DNA of 64,000 nucleotides from Ampelocalamus luodianensis (GCA_036346255.1 CM070622.1:31832751-31896750), one strand, 5' to 3'. Counted from the first letter of the stretch, positions 1 through 12,599 are shown. The notes: generated from the sequence alone by a model not told the origin. Program-made: numbers and translations.

Positions 1-875
1 TACCTTCTGAAGTGTGCTTGGCTTAAAGGCGATGCAAGTGTGGGTACATTGGTACACCCCTGCAGGGTTCAAACTATTCGAATAGCCTCGTCCTAGGTTA
101 TGGACACGCTCGGATACGCCCCGTAAGAACTAGACTACAACATTTAAATTAAAACTTGTTGGGTGGTACGAATCTGGGATTCGCGCTATTGTTTTGGTGA
201 CTATTGGGATAGTCACTTCTAGGTTGTTTATCTTTCTCTTTTGTTATTATTACCTTTACGGTAGTTTAACATTAAAAAGGAATTGCAAACTTGCCTTCAA
301 ACTGTATTACATTATTGCAAATAAAATTGGCTTTGTGCAAATGAAACATATGACCTCCACCAGATGAGCCTGCATGTAGCATATGAACAGGCCTGCTAGT
401 TCACACGTAAGTCTTGCAGTACAAAGACAATCTTTGTACTCATTGGCTTTGCTTAATGTTTTTGTTGCGGAGGAAGAAGGTGAGTCCCAAGGCCTCACTT
501 ACGTGAGTTTCTTTGCCGCTTAGTGTCATTTACTAGGCTTGGCGGTCCGTCGGATGCCTTGTGGGTGAAGGCACGATTGGCTTTGTTTATAGCCATCTTA
601 TGGCACTTTTGCTTCATTTGTCGTCTTTTGGTATTTTTGTATCTTTTGGCCATTTCGGACATTGTGCGTAATAATTTTTTTACATTTGTTACCTTACTTT
701 GGTAGTGTAATGTTTGGACTCTATGTTTGGAATGGAGTTGATGCATAATTTTGTTGTGAGGTGTGTATCTTGCTGCAGGAAGTATGCATATCTCGAGACT
801 CGATTTATTTGATTTGTGATGCTAGGACCGGTGGTTGGTTAAGCATTACAAGCCAAATAAATTGGGGTCCTCACA
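1..875 (+). repeat. Element A 5' LTR (last 875 bp)
   Basis: Direct repeat of 8863-9735, ending in TCACA immediately before the primer site. It holds the palindrome block (74-85) and three small hairpins at 168-184, 418-440 and 480-498. Small indels separate it from the 3' copy, for example ccctgcaggg here against cctgcggg there. Confidence 0.93.
74..85. promoter_or_regulatory. LTR palindrome CTATTCGAATAG, copy in A 5' LTR
   Basis: Perfect 12-bp palindrome, preceded by a CTGCAG hexamer and followed by a tail matching ATGGACACGC. It lies 790 bp before the LTR end. Function unknown; see the findings. Confidence 0.8.
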
Positions 876-879
876 AAGT

Positions 880-891
880 TGGTATCGAGCC
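880..891 (+). other. Primer binding site (initiator Met tRNA type), element A
   Basis: TGGTATCGAGCC begins five bases after the LTR end. The usual plant initiator-Met site is TGGTATCAGAGCC, so one A is missing from CAG. Element C shows exactly the same loss. Confidence 0.85.
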
Positions 892-1292
892 ATTACGACC
901 GTAGTAACAAGCATAGTCGTCCTTAGGATATTTTGGAAAGGCTTATTTGCAAAATATAAAAGGGTTTATGAAAACTTAGGCGAGTTCTCGGGTTTTACTC
1001 CTTATCTATCTTAGCCTTCTACTCTCATCTTACTCTAATTTGGTTTAAAAACTTGGTTTCTCTCTTTCCTTTCAAAAGATAGTTACTATCGGTTGAATTA
1101 GTTTTAGGAGAACCATGGAAGATTAATCTAACTAAAAATTGTGGGAATAATAGGGTAAGATGTAAAGTGAGTAGTTATGTGTCCGATTTTCTGGTTGGAC
1201 TTTATCCTGCTTTGTGTTTGTTTTTGGTGCTTTCATGAATTTTGGGCTTTCTTGCTCTTAAATTTGTTACTTACTTGTCTTAGTGAAGCAGG
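892..1292 (+). other. Untranslated leader of element A
   Basis: AT-rich sequence between the primer site and the first gag ATG. It resembles the leader of element C (19108-19822) in several blocks, but is shorter. No ORF is supported here. Confidence 0.6.
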
Positions 1293-2345
1293 ATGGCGGG
1301 AGAACGCTTGCGCAACGTGGTGGTCATGATGAGGAGCTTCCCCTCCTCCAGACCATGGTGAGGTTCTCGCCGATCGAGCGAACCGCATGGACCGACGCAC
1401 ATTTTGGAGGTTATTGCTAGGAATACCTCCACTCCTGCCGTGGTGGCGGGCACCGACTCATGGGGACTTGCGAGTTCCTCCGTCGCGACCGCCGACTTTC
1501 TCCCGCTCGAGGACCCTCTCGATGCGGATGATTGGCTCGCGCATGGTTGAGCGAAAGCTCAACATAGCTGATGTCGAACACAGGATAAGGCACTCTTCGC
1601 GTCCCACCACTCGAGGCGCCGCACTCATGGTGGGAGAACTACCTCGCCATGCGGCCGCGCCATGTGGTTGCATGGGAGGAGTTCACTCGGCTTTCCGTCG
1701 GGCCCATATCACGATGGCCCGATGAAGGCGAAGAAGAAAGAATTCCTCGCGCTCGTGCAAGGGCGCAAATTTGTGACGGAGTATCTATACGAGTTTAATC
1801 ATCCGCTCGTTATGCTCGGGAGGTGGCCTCGCATGAGGCTAGCGGGAGAAGTTTATGGATGGTTTGTCAGGAGCCTGCGGGGCAGTGTCTGTTGTGGACT
1901 TTCCCGACTTTCGGGCCTTGGTCGATAAGGCCATTGTTCTTGAGCATAAGGCAAAGCGCTGGAGAGTCTCGCAGCGCAAATGGAGGCCCATCGATGCGCA
2001 CGAGCGGTCTCACTCGTCCTCTGGTGGGCGGCACGAGGCCCGTTCTTTTGCTCCACCGCGCCGAGGCCATCAGCGCCGCTCCTCGTCCACCGCAGCCGTG
2101 TTTGACCACGTGCGCGCCGCGATCCAAAGAAGGGGTGGCGCGCAATCCGGCGGCGAGGTTACTATTTCGCTACCACAACAAGGGCCATTATGCGAATGCA
2201 CGCCTCGAGTGTTGCAGCAGCCTCGTCCTAACGGAGGGCGTGGGCGAGGGAGTGGTCACCCACCGACGGAAGATCGTCCAAAAGACCACAGGTGCGGCGG
2301 TGGTCGGGTCAACCACCTTCGGAGGAGGCTCGGGGCGCGGATGTC
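1293..2345 (+). pseudogene. gag of element A, frameshifted
   Basis: The start at 1293 (ATGGCGGGAGAACG) aligns with the gag start of element C at 19823, and both read into a DEELP-rich segment. Gag would form the virus-like particle and bind the RNA. Pieces of the capsid domain can be followed in changing frames: DPLDADDWL near 1520, a W-EEF segment near 1670, KKKEFLALVQGRKFV and EYLYEFNH near 1735-1800. A degraded zinc-knuckle region near 2160-2220 follows a basic, proline-rich stretch. At least five frame changes prevent a functional product. Overlapping open frames on both strands of this GC-rich part are shadows. Confidence 0.75.
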
Positions 2346-5300
2346 GTGATGGGTACACTTCTTGTCAATTCTCGTCCCGCTGCGGTATTATTTGATTACG
2401 GAGCATCGTATTCTTTATTTCAAGATCATTTGCTGCGCTAGTGGTCTTCACCGTGTTCCTTTGGGGATTCCTTTACTCATTCGCTCTCGGGTTGGAAATG
2501 AGGCGATATGGAATGCCGCGGTGTTCCTATTGAAGTCAAAGGGTAGGATTTTGGCGAATCTTATTACCTCGGTTGTGATTTCGGATGTGATTCTTGGCAT
2601 GGATTGTTGTCCCAACACTTGGGGCAAATCGGTATGCGGGAAGATTGTCTACCTCACCACCCTTCAGCGGCGGTCGGATTTTCGCGCACCGCGGGGGCCA
2701 CATCTATGTGCATTAGAAGCTAAGCCACCTTGCGGTCGTGGATGTTCCCATAGTATCGACTTTGTGGATGTCTTTCCAAGATTTGCCCGGATGCCTCGAT
2801 TCGAGACCTTGAGTTTGTCATTGAGTTGCTGCCGTGCATCGCTCCGATTTCGAAGGCGCCGTATCGGATGCCTCCTAATGAATTGGAGGAATTGAAGAAG
2901 CAATTAGGTGAGCTTCAAGCAAAGGGTTTCATCCGTCCTAGCTCATCTCCTTGGGGTTGTCCGTGATTTTTGTGAAGAAGAAAGACAAGACTTTGCGCAT
3001 GTGTGTTGATTACCGTCCTCTCAATGAGGTGACGGTGAAGAACAAATATCCTCTGCCCCGCATCGATGATCTGTTTGATCGCTTGATCGGAGCCAGTGTT
3101 CTCAAAGATTGATTTGAGAATGGGGTACCATCAGTCGAGGATCGATCGAGGATATTCAAGACGGCTTTCACTACTCGTTATGGTGCATGCACGAGTATAC
3201 CGTCATGTCCTTTGGCTTAACCAATGCTCGACTTTGTTCATGAACCTTATGAATTCAAGATTCATGGAGTATTTGGATAAATTTGTGGTGGTCTTCATTG
3301 ATGATATTCTTATCTACTCAAGAATGAAGAAGAGCATCTTGAGCATCTGAAGATAGTTTTGGGCAAGGCTGCGGGAGCATCGGCTATATGCAAAGTTGAG
3401 CAAATGCGAGTTACGGTTGAAGGAAGTGACATTCTTGGGCCATGTTCTTTCAATTTGGAGGCGTAGTCGTGGATCCCAAAGAAGGTCACGATGTTCTATC
3501 TTGGGTCAGCAAGTCGATCAGCGATGTGCGGAGTTTTCTCGGTTTAGCGGGCTACTACTGCGCTTTATCGAGAACTTCTCCAAGATCGCAAAGCCGATGA
3601 CCGAATTGCTCAAGAAGGACAAGAAGTTTGTGTGGTCCTCTGCTTGTGATGAGAGCTTTCAGAGCTCAAGCACGATTGACTTCACTTCCTTACTCTTCCC
3701 GATATCCACAAGAGCTTGATATTTATTGCGATGCCTCTCGTCGTGGACTTGGATGTGTCCTTATGCAGGAAGGCAAGGCGATTGCATATGCATCGAGCGA
3801 TTAAGACCTCATGAGCTCAACTATCCCACCCATGATTTAGAGCTTGTCTGCGATGGTTCATGCACTCAAGATTTGGCGGCATTATTTGATCGATAATCGT
3901 TGTGAGGTGTATTCGATCACAAGAGCTAAAGTACTTGTTCACTCGGCGGATCGTAACCTCGAGCAGAGAGATGGTGGAATTGATCAAAGATTATGATATG
4001 AGTATTCAGATCATCTGGCAAAGCTAATGTGGTTCTTGATGCGCTTTAGCGAAAAGTGTATTGTAATACTTTGATGATCCAAGAGCGACAACTGCACTTC
4101 TTGCACAATTTCAGCGTCTCAACTTAGGTTTGGTTGAGCACGGCTCCCTTGCTGCCCTGATTGTGCAACCGACCTTGGTGGATCAAATCAAGGCAGCACA
4201 GCAATCAGATGATGGTGTGGGTAAAATCAAGCAGAACATCAGAAATGGATCAGCCATGTGTTTCACAGAAGATGAGCACGGTGTTGTATGGTTTGGGCAG
4301 CGTCTCATGGTCCCAAAGGTCCCCGAGTTGCGGGATTTGATTCTCCAGGAGGCCCATGATTCGCCTTTGTCCATCCATCTCGGGGCCACTAAAATGTACC
4401 AAGATCTGCGTCAGAGATTCTGGTGGACTCGCATGAAGCGCGAGATTGCCAGGTTCGTTGCCAGATGTGACATATGTTGTCGCGTCAAGGCCGAGCATCA
4501 GCGTCCAGCAGGTCTTCTTCAACCTTTGCGCATGCGAGAATGGAAGTGGGATTACAGAGGCATGGACTTCATCACCGTCTACCCGTACTCCCGGGAAGGA
4601 TGCATTATGGGTTATCATTGATCGATTGACAAAGGTGGCTCATTTCCTTCCAGTGCGATCGAAGATTGATGTGAATCAGCTAGCGGATCTTTACATATCC
4701 CGCATTGTGAGTTTGCATGGTGTGCCCCGGACCATGGTGTCGGACCGCGGTTCTTTGTTCACTTCTCGGTTTTGGCACAGTTTGCAAGAAGCTATGGGGA
4801 CCCGTCTTACTTTTAGCACAGCCTACCATCCTCAGACCGATGGTCAAACAGAGCGAGTCAATCAGGTGCTTGAAGATATGCTCCGTGCTTGTGTTCTTTC
4901 CTATGGGAAGAATTTGAAGAAGTGCCTACCTCTCGCCGAGTTCTCCTACAACAACAGCTTCCAGGCTAGTCTCGGTATGGCACCATTTGAGGCTTTATAT
5001 GGGAGGCGATGCAGAACCCCATTGAACTGGTCGAACCGGGAGAGAGAGCTTCTTTGGCCCAATTCCATTAATGAGGCTGAAAGTCAAGTGCGATTGATTC
5101 GTGAGCACTTGCGCGTAGCTCACCCGAGCGAGTAAGATCTATGCGGTCGGCGTCGCCGTGGTGAGTTTCGGCCAATGACTTTGTGTATCTCAAAGTCTCA
5201 CCTTTGAAGGACATCGTCGTTTGGTGTCAAGGCAAGTTGGCTCCTCGGTATGTTGGACCATATTGCGTCATCGATAAAGTGAAATTTGTTGCTTACAAGT

Positions 5301-5595
5301 TAGAGTTGCGGCTACACTTGAGGGGTGCATGATGTTTTCCATGTGTCACAATTGAAGAAGTGCCTTCGTGTTCTGTGGAGGAAACGCCATTGGAAAATAT
5401 CGATGTGCAAGAAGATCTGTCTTATCGTGGCGTCCGTTCGTATCCTCGAAGAAGTCGAGCGCAGCGAGGAACCGTGTGCTCAAGTTCCTCAAAGTTCGGT
5501 GGTCGAATCACTCCGAGGACGAAGCCACTTGGGAGCGAGAAGATCGTCTCGTCACGAGACTACCCGTCCTTCTTCTCCCAATGATCGAGAATCTC
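2346..5595 (+). pseudogene. pol of element A: PR-RT-RH-INT-chromodomain, frameshifted
   Basis: Protease spans roughly 2346-2660; its active-site triplet reads D-Y-G (GAT at 2394) instead of D-S-G, and it ends with the ILGMD motif. Reverse transcriptase follows at about 2780-3700, with RMCVDYRPLNEV near 2998 and the catalytic VVFIDDILIYS box near 3290. RNase H (about 3710-4070) is heavily shifted. Integrase is the best part: an H2C2 zinc finger with CDICC near 4470 and a catalytic core with D (VIIDRLTK, 4612), D (VSDRGS, 4738) and E (GQTERVNQ, 4845). A chromodomain ends the protein near 5390-5590 (KFL, VRWSNHSEDE, TWEREDRL). All domains are in family order, but many 1-2 base losses break the frame. 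Confidence 0.88.
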
Positions 5596-5608
5596 GGGCG
5601 AGATTCTG

Positions 5609-5620
5609 TAAGGGGAGATT
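5609..5620 (+). other. Polypurine tract, element A
   Basis: TAAGGGGAGATT abuts the TGTAACA start of the 3' LTR. This is the expected primer for plus-strand synthesis. It follows an inverted pair, GAATCTCGGGCGAGATTC, that recurs before the tracts of elements B and C. Confidence 0.8.
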
Positions 5621-8600
5621 TGTAACACCTAACTTAGGGTTTGTATTTCCAATGTAAAATTTTGAGGAGAAATAAAAACTTTTGTTGCCTCATGAAATCA
5701 TTTGAAAGTTTCTACAATTTTCCTAGCAATTTCAATCTTTAGAATTTGATTCTTGTGATTGGAAATTGTTGTCACCAATTCTGGCTTTCAAACTTGTGAT
5801 CATCCTCTGAAATTATTTTTCCTATCATCTTGATCATCCTATCTACCTCCCTGAATTATTTCATAATTTTTAGATTTTGTTTGCTATTTCAAATGGCCAA
5901 GTCAAACCAGTTTTGAAATCTGGTCAAACCTCTGGACAGCAGCTTGTGAATTTTATTGGGAGAAGTCTAGTGCATGAAAACTCCTGGAAAAATTATACAA
6001 GGTTGTCCTCTGTTCGATAAGCTTCCATAAAAATTTCGGAATTTTGGAGCTCTGGAACTACCTCTAAAAATTCCTCAAACCTTCTCTGTCTTTTTAATTG
6101 GAGTGGAATCATCGTTCCTCGGGCTCGAACCCGAGGCAGACTCGAGTCCGACCGCGCTCGGCTCGATCGTGTCAACTAGCTGCACCGCCCAATCTGACCG
6201 TCCGATGCAAATCGAGCGATCCACGTCGCGTATGCATTCGGCCGTCCGAATGCATACGAGATCTCGGCCGTCCATCTCGGATCCAGCGGTCGGCATCTTC
6301 TTGATCAAGCGGACCATCTCGTCGCGCGCACGATCTACGGCTCGCGCGCTTTGCTTCTTCGGCGACGAGTGGACCCCACTGTCGGCATCGCCCTCGTCTT
6401 CTCGCGTCTCACGGAGCTCACGGCGCGCATCATGCTCGCCACGTACCTCGTCGCTGCCACCCATTTGCGGCGTGTCGTCTCGGCATCGCGGGGTCTCATC
6501 TACCCAAGAGCTCATTCATTTCTTCTCTACCCCATTCGTGCCTTCTCCGCCCATTTCTTGGTTTGGCGGTGAGAACCCAGAGTAGCGCCGCGTGTTAGCG
6601 CCGCCGCCGAGCCCGCGATCGCACCACCGTGATCCACGCTCGGCGCGCCTCCATTTTGCCCATCCCGGGTCCTTGGCGTCCGATGGTGCGGAGCGACCGT
6701 GCGTCTTCGACTCGGCGCTCGGCTCGCAAGCTCAGTGCGTTCGGTGAGTTTCTAACCGTCACCTTGTCCCTTAGGATCGCATCAACTGCCCTGAGTCTAA
6801 TCGTGACCTTGTTTCGTTCTTTGATGCATCACCGGCGGTGCGACCCTTCTTCTCGAAACACGGTATTTCGCGCCGCGGCGTTCAAACCACCTCGGAGCTC
6901 CATCGTGGCGTTATCGTGGGCGTGTCGTTCTGAGATCAAGGCGAAGCTTAAGAGCGCGTTCGGAGCCTTCTCATCGCTCGTGGCGCCTCACCTCGGGAGC
7001 CCTTTTTCGTCTCCGCCTCCGTGCGTCGCGAGCTCACCTCAACGACCATCAGGCTTCGGCATCATCACCATCGTGTTCGTGGGGTTTCTGCGCGCTTGGT
7101 GGCACCGCCGCAGCCGGAACCACTCGGCTCAGATCCTCCACCTCGCCGTCGGCGCGCAGACGGAACTCCGTCGAGCCGCGGTGTTTAAGGTCTAACCCTC
7201 TTTAGCGCTAATCAACTTTTAGTTTGTATCAGCGACATGTGGTCCCTCTGCAGTTGTCGTGTTTAGAGATCTTTTAATCCAGCCCGTTATGTTGCTCGTA
7301 TCGGTTGTCATGTAGGACCTTGTTGTCGATTAATGATTGTGTGAACTTGGTTATCGTGTTCTCTTTGGAGAAGCGTATTTCTCTGCATGTGTAAGTTAGA
7401 GTGCGTCTGTTTAAGCGAAAGGCGTATTCTCGAATACGCCTTGACGTCACATCCGGCAGCGGTCTGTCTGGTCGACTTCTCGCCGTCACTTTGTCGATGG
7501 CTAGGGCTAGTTAGCGATCGGTAGGAAAAGGGGTTTAATGCTTTAGAATTTCAAATGCTTTTACGGTTTCTTGTTAATTCATCTAAACTTAGAAAATGCA
7601 TAACTAATTCAATTTATCTCCAAATCGCATGAAGCCGATCTTGATAATTTTCATTTTAAATGTAGTATTTACTAAAATTAGTTTCAATCTTGTCTCTGTT
7701 AGCAAAAATCATTAAATGATTAAATGATGTATTATGCATTTTCCAAAATTAGAAAACTCATATCTTTTTCAATAATTGTCCAAATCGAAGTGAATCCAAT
7801 TCTGTAAATTTTCATTTTTAGTTTACTAATTATCGAATAGATTTTAGATACTGTTTCTATTCATGAAAATTTGTTAAGTAATTAACAAGTGCTTTGATGT
7901 GTATTTAGCTTAGAAAATTCATGGAAAATTCACAATAACTTCAAATAAATTATTCTCTGTTTCTAAAAATATGTTAGATCATGCTTAGGCTCTTGTGTGA
8001 ATTTTGGTATGTTTTGTTGTTGTTTTATGTTTGAGCTTTGTCGATGTTATTCGTTCTTATTTGCCGTTATTTGTTCAATCGTTGAAGCTTCGGCATTTGC
8101 GGTAACCACGAGGCGATCCTCTGCAATGAGTTGAGCATTACGAGCAACGCGGCCGAATAAGCGGTTTGATCATGTTAATCGGTATTTTAAAGTCTAATAT
8201 TTTGTTTCAATTGTATGTATGCATTGCTTAATTTGTGTTAAATTGATTAGTTAAATCACGTAGATGCATATCCTGTAGGTGAAATATTGATCTCTACTAC
8301 ACGAGCCTAGGTTATTTCTTTGTGATTAGAGTTGTTGGATAAACTCTCATCACTTAGTAGTTCTGAGTCCGGTTGCTTAGCCATGCTTAGTTTCGGTAGA
8401 ATTGGGCGGTCATCGACTTAGTCGATGATCTTGATCACATAAATTATTATTGTTCTTATGATCCGACTTGTGCTACTTTTATTGCAAAAACTAAAAATGA
8501 AAACAAAAAAATGATTTAGACTTGGGCACAATGGTAAGGCGGTGTGATCTGTCGGTGTGTTGGAAAGGTGCGAGTCAATGGGGACCGAGTTACTTGCGCC

Positions 8601-9735
8601 ACCGTCTTGAGTATTTTGCGTGCTAACCACACTAGAGTATATGGGACCTCTCTTGACCTAGTACTTTGGCGTGTATTGGCTCGGGTCGCGGGAGGTCGCG
8701 GGAGGGATGGAGGTGGGAGCATGGTAGTTGTCAGAAAAGCTTTATCTGAGTGGGTAGTTGTCTTTCGGCTTTACCATGTAGCGTATGGATTTCTATCCAT
8801 CGAGCGGCTCGTAGTTAATACACAATATTGGAAAAAGTCTCGTAGGACTTAGGCGTGTAGCATACCTTCGGAAGTGTGCTTGGCTTAAAGGCGATGCAAG
8901 TATGAGTACATTGGTACACCTGCGGGTTCAAACTATTCGAATAGCCTCGTCTAGGTTATGGACACGCTCGGATCGCCGTAAGAACTAGACTACAACATTT
9001 AAATTAAAACTTGTTGGGTGAGTACGAATCTGGGATTCGTGCTATTGTTTTGGTGACTATTGGGATAGTCACTTCTAGGTTGTTTATCTTTCTCTTTTGT
9101 TATTATTACCTTTACGGTATTTTAACATTAAAAAGGAATTGCAAACTTGCCTTCAAACTGTATTACATTATTGCAAATAAAATTGGCTTTGTACAAATGA
9201 AACATATGACCTCCACCAGATGAGCCTGCATGTAGCATATGAACAGGCCTGCTAGTTCACACGTAAGTCTTGCGACTACAAAGACAATCTTTGTACTCAT
9301 TGGCTTTGCTTAATATTTTTGTTGCAGAGGAAGAAGGTGAGCCCCAAGGGCCTCACTTCTGTGAGTTTTGCTGCCGCTTCGTGTACAACGACTAGGCTTG
9401 GCGGTCCGGTCAGATGCCTTGTGGGTGAAGGCACGCTGATTGGCTTTGTTTATAGCCATCTTATGGCACTTTTGCTTCCGCTGTCGTCTTTTGGTATTTT
9501 TGTATCTTTTGGCGGTCGGCCATTATGCATAATAATTTTTTTGTTGTTACCTTACATTTAGTAGTGTAATGTTTGGACTCTATGTTTGGAATGGAGTTGA
9601 TGCATAATTTTGTTGTGAGTGTGTATCTTGCTGCTCAGGAAGTATGCATATCTCGAGACTCGATTTATTTGATTTGTGATGCTAGGACCGGTGGTTGGTT
9701 AAGCATTACAAGCCAAATAAATTGGGGTCCTCACA
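5621..9735 (+). repeat. Element A 3' LTR, 4115 bp
   Basis: It begins TGTAACACC and ends CCTCACA. The first 480 bp are AT-rich and resemble the LTR starts of C, D and K. A GC-rich block (about 6100-7200) follows, rich in CCGTCCGAT-type motifs; open frames there are composition artefacts. Next is an AT-rich stretch (7500-8300), then a tail that shares short conserved islands with the other LTRs, including GCTTAGCCATGCTTAG at 8375-8390. No convincing TATA box was found. Confidence 0.92.
8933..8944. promoter_or_regulatory. LTR palindrome CTATTCGAATAG, copy in A 3' LTR
   Basis: The palindrome is intact although its flanks have lost bases relative to the 5' copy: CTGCAG has become CTGCG, and CCTAGG has become CTAGG. 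Confidence 0.8.
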
Positions 9736-12560
9736 CAAATACTGATCGTTCATCTGTTTCTGACCAATTCAATGGGGTTCGGCAAGCACGGCCATATAAA
9801 GCTCCAAATGGTGAGATTTGCAGACTAGCTTAGTAGCTCGTTGTTGTCGAAAGTGCATATGGTAAACTCTTATCCCATCGGTAGCATTAGCTAGAGCACA
9901 AGCTCTCGACATATCCTCAATATCGATTAACTCTTTGATCTGTCCATCATGCATGGATGATGCGCGATCTTGAAATTCAGATGGGTACCCAATGCTTCAT
10001 GCAAACTCTGCCAAAAACGAGAGGTGAACTGAGATCCTCGATCTAACACTATCTTCTTGGGCACTCCATGCAAACTGACAATTCTAGCCATGTACAATTC
10101 CGCAAGGCGATCTCCTGAGTATGTGGTCCCGGCGGGAAATGGGCGACCTTGGTTAGGCGATCGACTATTACGGATCGAATCGTAACCCGATTGGGTCTTG
10201 GGTAAACCGGTGATGAAATCCATCCCGATTTCTTCCCATTTCCATTCTGGAATCTTTAGCGGTTGCAACAATCCTGCTGGTCTCTGGTGTTCTGCCTTTA
10301 CTTTCTGACAGATGTCGCATAAGGCAACGAACTCTGCGACTTCGCTTCAAATTTGGCCACCAAAATTTAGTCTTAACATCTGGTACATCTTGGTACTTCG
10401 GGGTGAATCGAATACTTTGAGTCATGGGCCTCCTTTAAGATTAGCGGCTTAGACCATCGATATCGGTACCTGAATCGACCATTAATCGAGTATGTCTTGA
10501 TCATCCTTGGTGAAATCTTTGAATTTCCTTTACGCCATTTTGATCTTGATTTACGACAACACGGGTTCCTTTGGTTGTGCTTCACGAATACGCTTCTCCG
10601 GTGTTGTACCTCCAAATTGGCTACAAATCATTGGACACAACTTATAGCCTTAGCCACGAAATTCTTCATAAAGTTAGGCAACTTTCCTTTACTTCAAAGC
10701 ATTGCGGTAACTCTTACGACTTAGAGCGTCTGCAACTCGTTGGCTTTTCGGGATGGTAGTGGATTCCAAGATTGTAATCCTTGATCAATTCTAACCATCT
10801 TCTACATCTCATATTCAAATTTGGTAGGTGAAGATGTACTTGGGCTCTTATGATGCGTGTAGACTTCACGCGATTCTGAGTGAGGTAGTGGCGCCAAATC
10901 TTTAAAGCATGCACTCGGCTAATTCCGGATCATGAGTAGGGTAATTCTCTTCGTGAGGTCTCAAGCGCCTTGGCGCATAGCGGCGGCTCTTCCTTCTTGC
11001 ATCGGGGCGCATCCTAATCCTTGGCGCGAAGCATCACAATGAATATCGAAATCCTTACGAATATCGCAAAATCAGACACTAGTGAAGTCAAGCGCTTCTT
11101 CAACTCTTGAAAACTTTCCTCAGCGGTGAGTCAAGTGAACTTTTTCTCCTTTTTCAACAATTGCGTAAGAGGCTTAGCAATTGATGAGAATCCTTCGATG
11201 AAACAGCGGTAATAACTTTGCCATTCCCAAGCTATCGAATCGAGATTCTGATTTGGGCTGGTCCCAATGTAATACTACTTTAACTTTACCGGTCAGCTGC
11301 TACTCCTCATTGTCATCACGTGACCAGAAATCAACTTCCTTCTTCGAAATCACACTAGCTGAACTTGGCATACAAGCGATTCTCTCGAGTTTTCCAATAT
11401 TATCCTTAAATGTTAGGCGTGTTCTTCCTCAGACTTGAGTCCACTAGAATATCATCAATGAACACAACTACGAATTTGTCCAAATATTCCATGAATACTT
11501 TATTCATCATGTTCATGAAGTATGCGGGGGCATTAGTCGGACAAAGGACATGACTAGGAACTCATAATGTCGTGCGCAGTGTTGAGAACGCGGTCTTGGT
11601 ATATCCTTAGGACAAATCTTGATTGATGGTAACGATCGCGAGTCAATCTTTGAGAACACTCAGGCTCCTTTCATCGATCAAGCAGATCATCTATCCAGTA
11701 GTGGGTACTTGTTCTTGATGGTAACTTCATTGAGGAGCGGTAATCAATACACATTCTCATACTTCCATCTTTCTTCTTGACAAACAACAGCGCTCCCCAT
11801 GGCGGCGAACTAGGTCTCACGAAACCTTTCTCAAGAAGTTCCTCTATCCGCTTCTTCATCTCTACCAATTCATCGGTGGCATCAGATAAGGCCTCTTTGA
11901 GATCGGTCTTTGTCCACGGCACTAGGTTGATGACAAACTCAATGTCACGATCGGTGGCATTCACAGTAACTCCTCTGGAAACACATGCAGGTATTCAACG
12001 ACCCTTTGGTACTTCTTCCAGGAAAGGGTCTTCAAGCGTTTACTAGCAAATGTCCATCACGAACCGAGGTGGCGAGAAATTCTACCTTGTTTCCTTGGTA
12101 TCCTCGATTATTCACGGCTCTTGACCACAATCTAGTGCGGCTTTGTGCTTGGATAACCAATCCATGCCAAGAATGACATCTAAGATGCAGGTGTCTAGAA
12201 CAATTAGGTTGGCTAGAAACTCAACTCCGGCTATGAGTAACTTAGCTCTAAACATCCCACTCTAGCACTTAGCTCTGCTCGGCGATGGACTAACAGTATG
12301 CTTAAGTTGCATAACTTCAAATTATTCTTGGTTGCAAACATTCGAAAACAAGCGAATCTGAGCTCGAATCAAACAAAGCGATGCGGTATTGAGTTAACGG
12401 TAAACTTACCCGATCTGACGTCCGGTGATTCTGGGCTCCTTCAGTGGCGTGGTTGACCGCGCCTCGATCCGCGGATGTGGTGCTCCTCGACGGCCGAAGC
12501 GACTTGTGAAGCTCCTTGGTTGATGCACGGCGTTGGCGTCTTGGATGGCGTAGCTCCAAG
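9736..12560 (-). pseudogene. pol of element B, frameshifted and cut by element A
   Basis: On the minus strand, a protease-like segment near 12380 reads ALFDSSSDS, a decayed DSGA-type site. Reverse transcriptase starts at 11964-11671 with DIEFVINLVP, GFVRPSSPPWGA and MRMCIDYR; the IDD box region is near 11450. RNase H traces lie at 10720-11050 (LEDLIKDYNLGIHYHPEKP-like and VHALKIWRHYL). Integrase runs leftward from about 10600 with H2C2, MDFITGLP, HGVPKKIVLDRGSQFTSRFW (near 10050) and HHP. It stops at 9736 just after PLNWSE, where element A is inserted. Frame breaks are frequent, so no product is expected. Confidence 0.82.
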
Positions 12561-12599
12561 GTTGAAACGTCTTGGGTGATTGTACCATTCTGCGGACAT

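Larger units (their letters stand above)
1..9735 (+). mobile_element. Element A: Ty3/gypsy chromovirus, 5' LTR cut by window edge
   Basis: Two direct repeats (1-875 and 8863-9735) bound the element. They match closely, with few substitutions and several 1-3 base indels, so the insertion looks recent. Between them lie, in order, a Met-tRNA primer site, gag, protease, reverse transcriptase, RNase H, integrase with a chromodomain end, and a polypurine tract. Immediately after 9735 the sequence is the integrase gene of element B on the minus strand, broken just after its PLNW motif, so A jumped into B; the other half of B must lie left of the window. The five bases 9736-9740 (caaat) are the candidate right target duplication; the left copy is outside the window. 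Confidence 0.9.

Noticed and set aside
880..891. tRNA gene fragment
   Set aside because: TGGTATC(AG)AGCC is a primer binding site by position next to an LTR; no cloverleaf follows.
6098..7195. Several open frames of 70-190 codons in the A 3' LTR
   Set aside because: LTR sequence, mutually overlapping, no recognisable motif, no homologous frame in the other LTRs.
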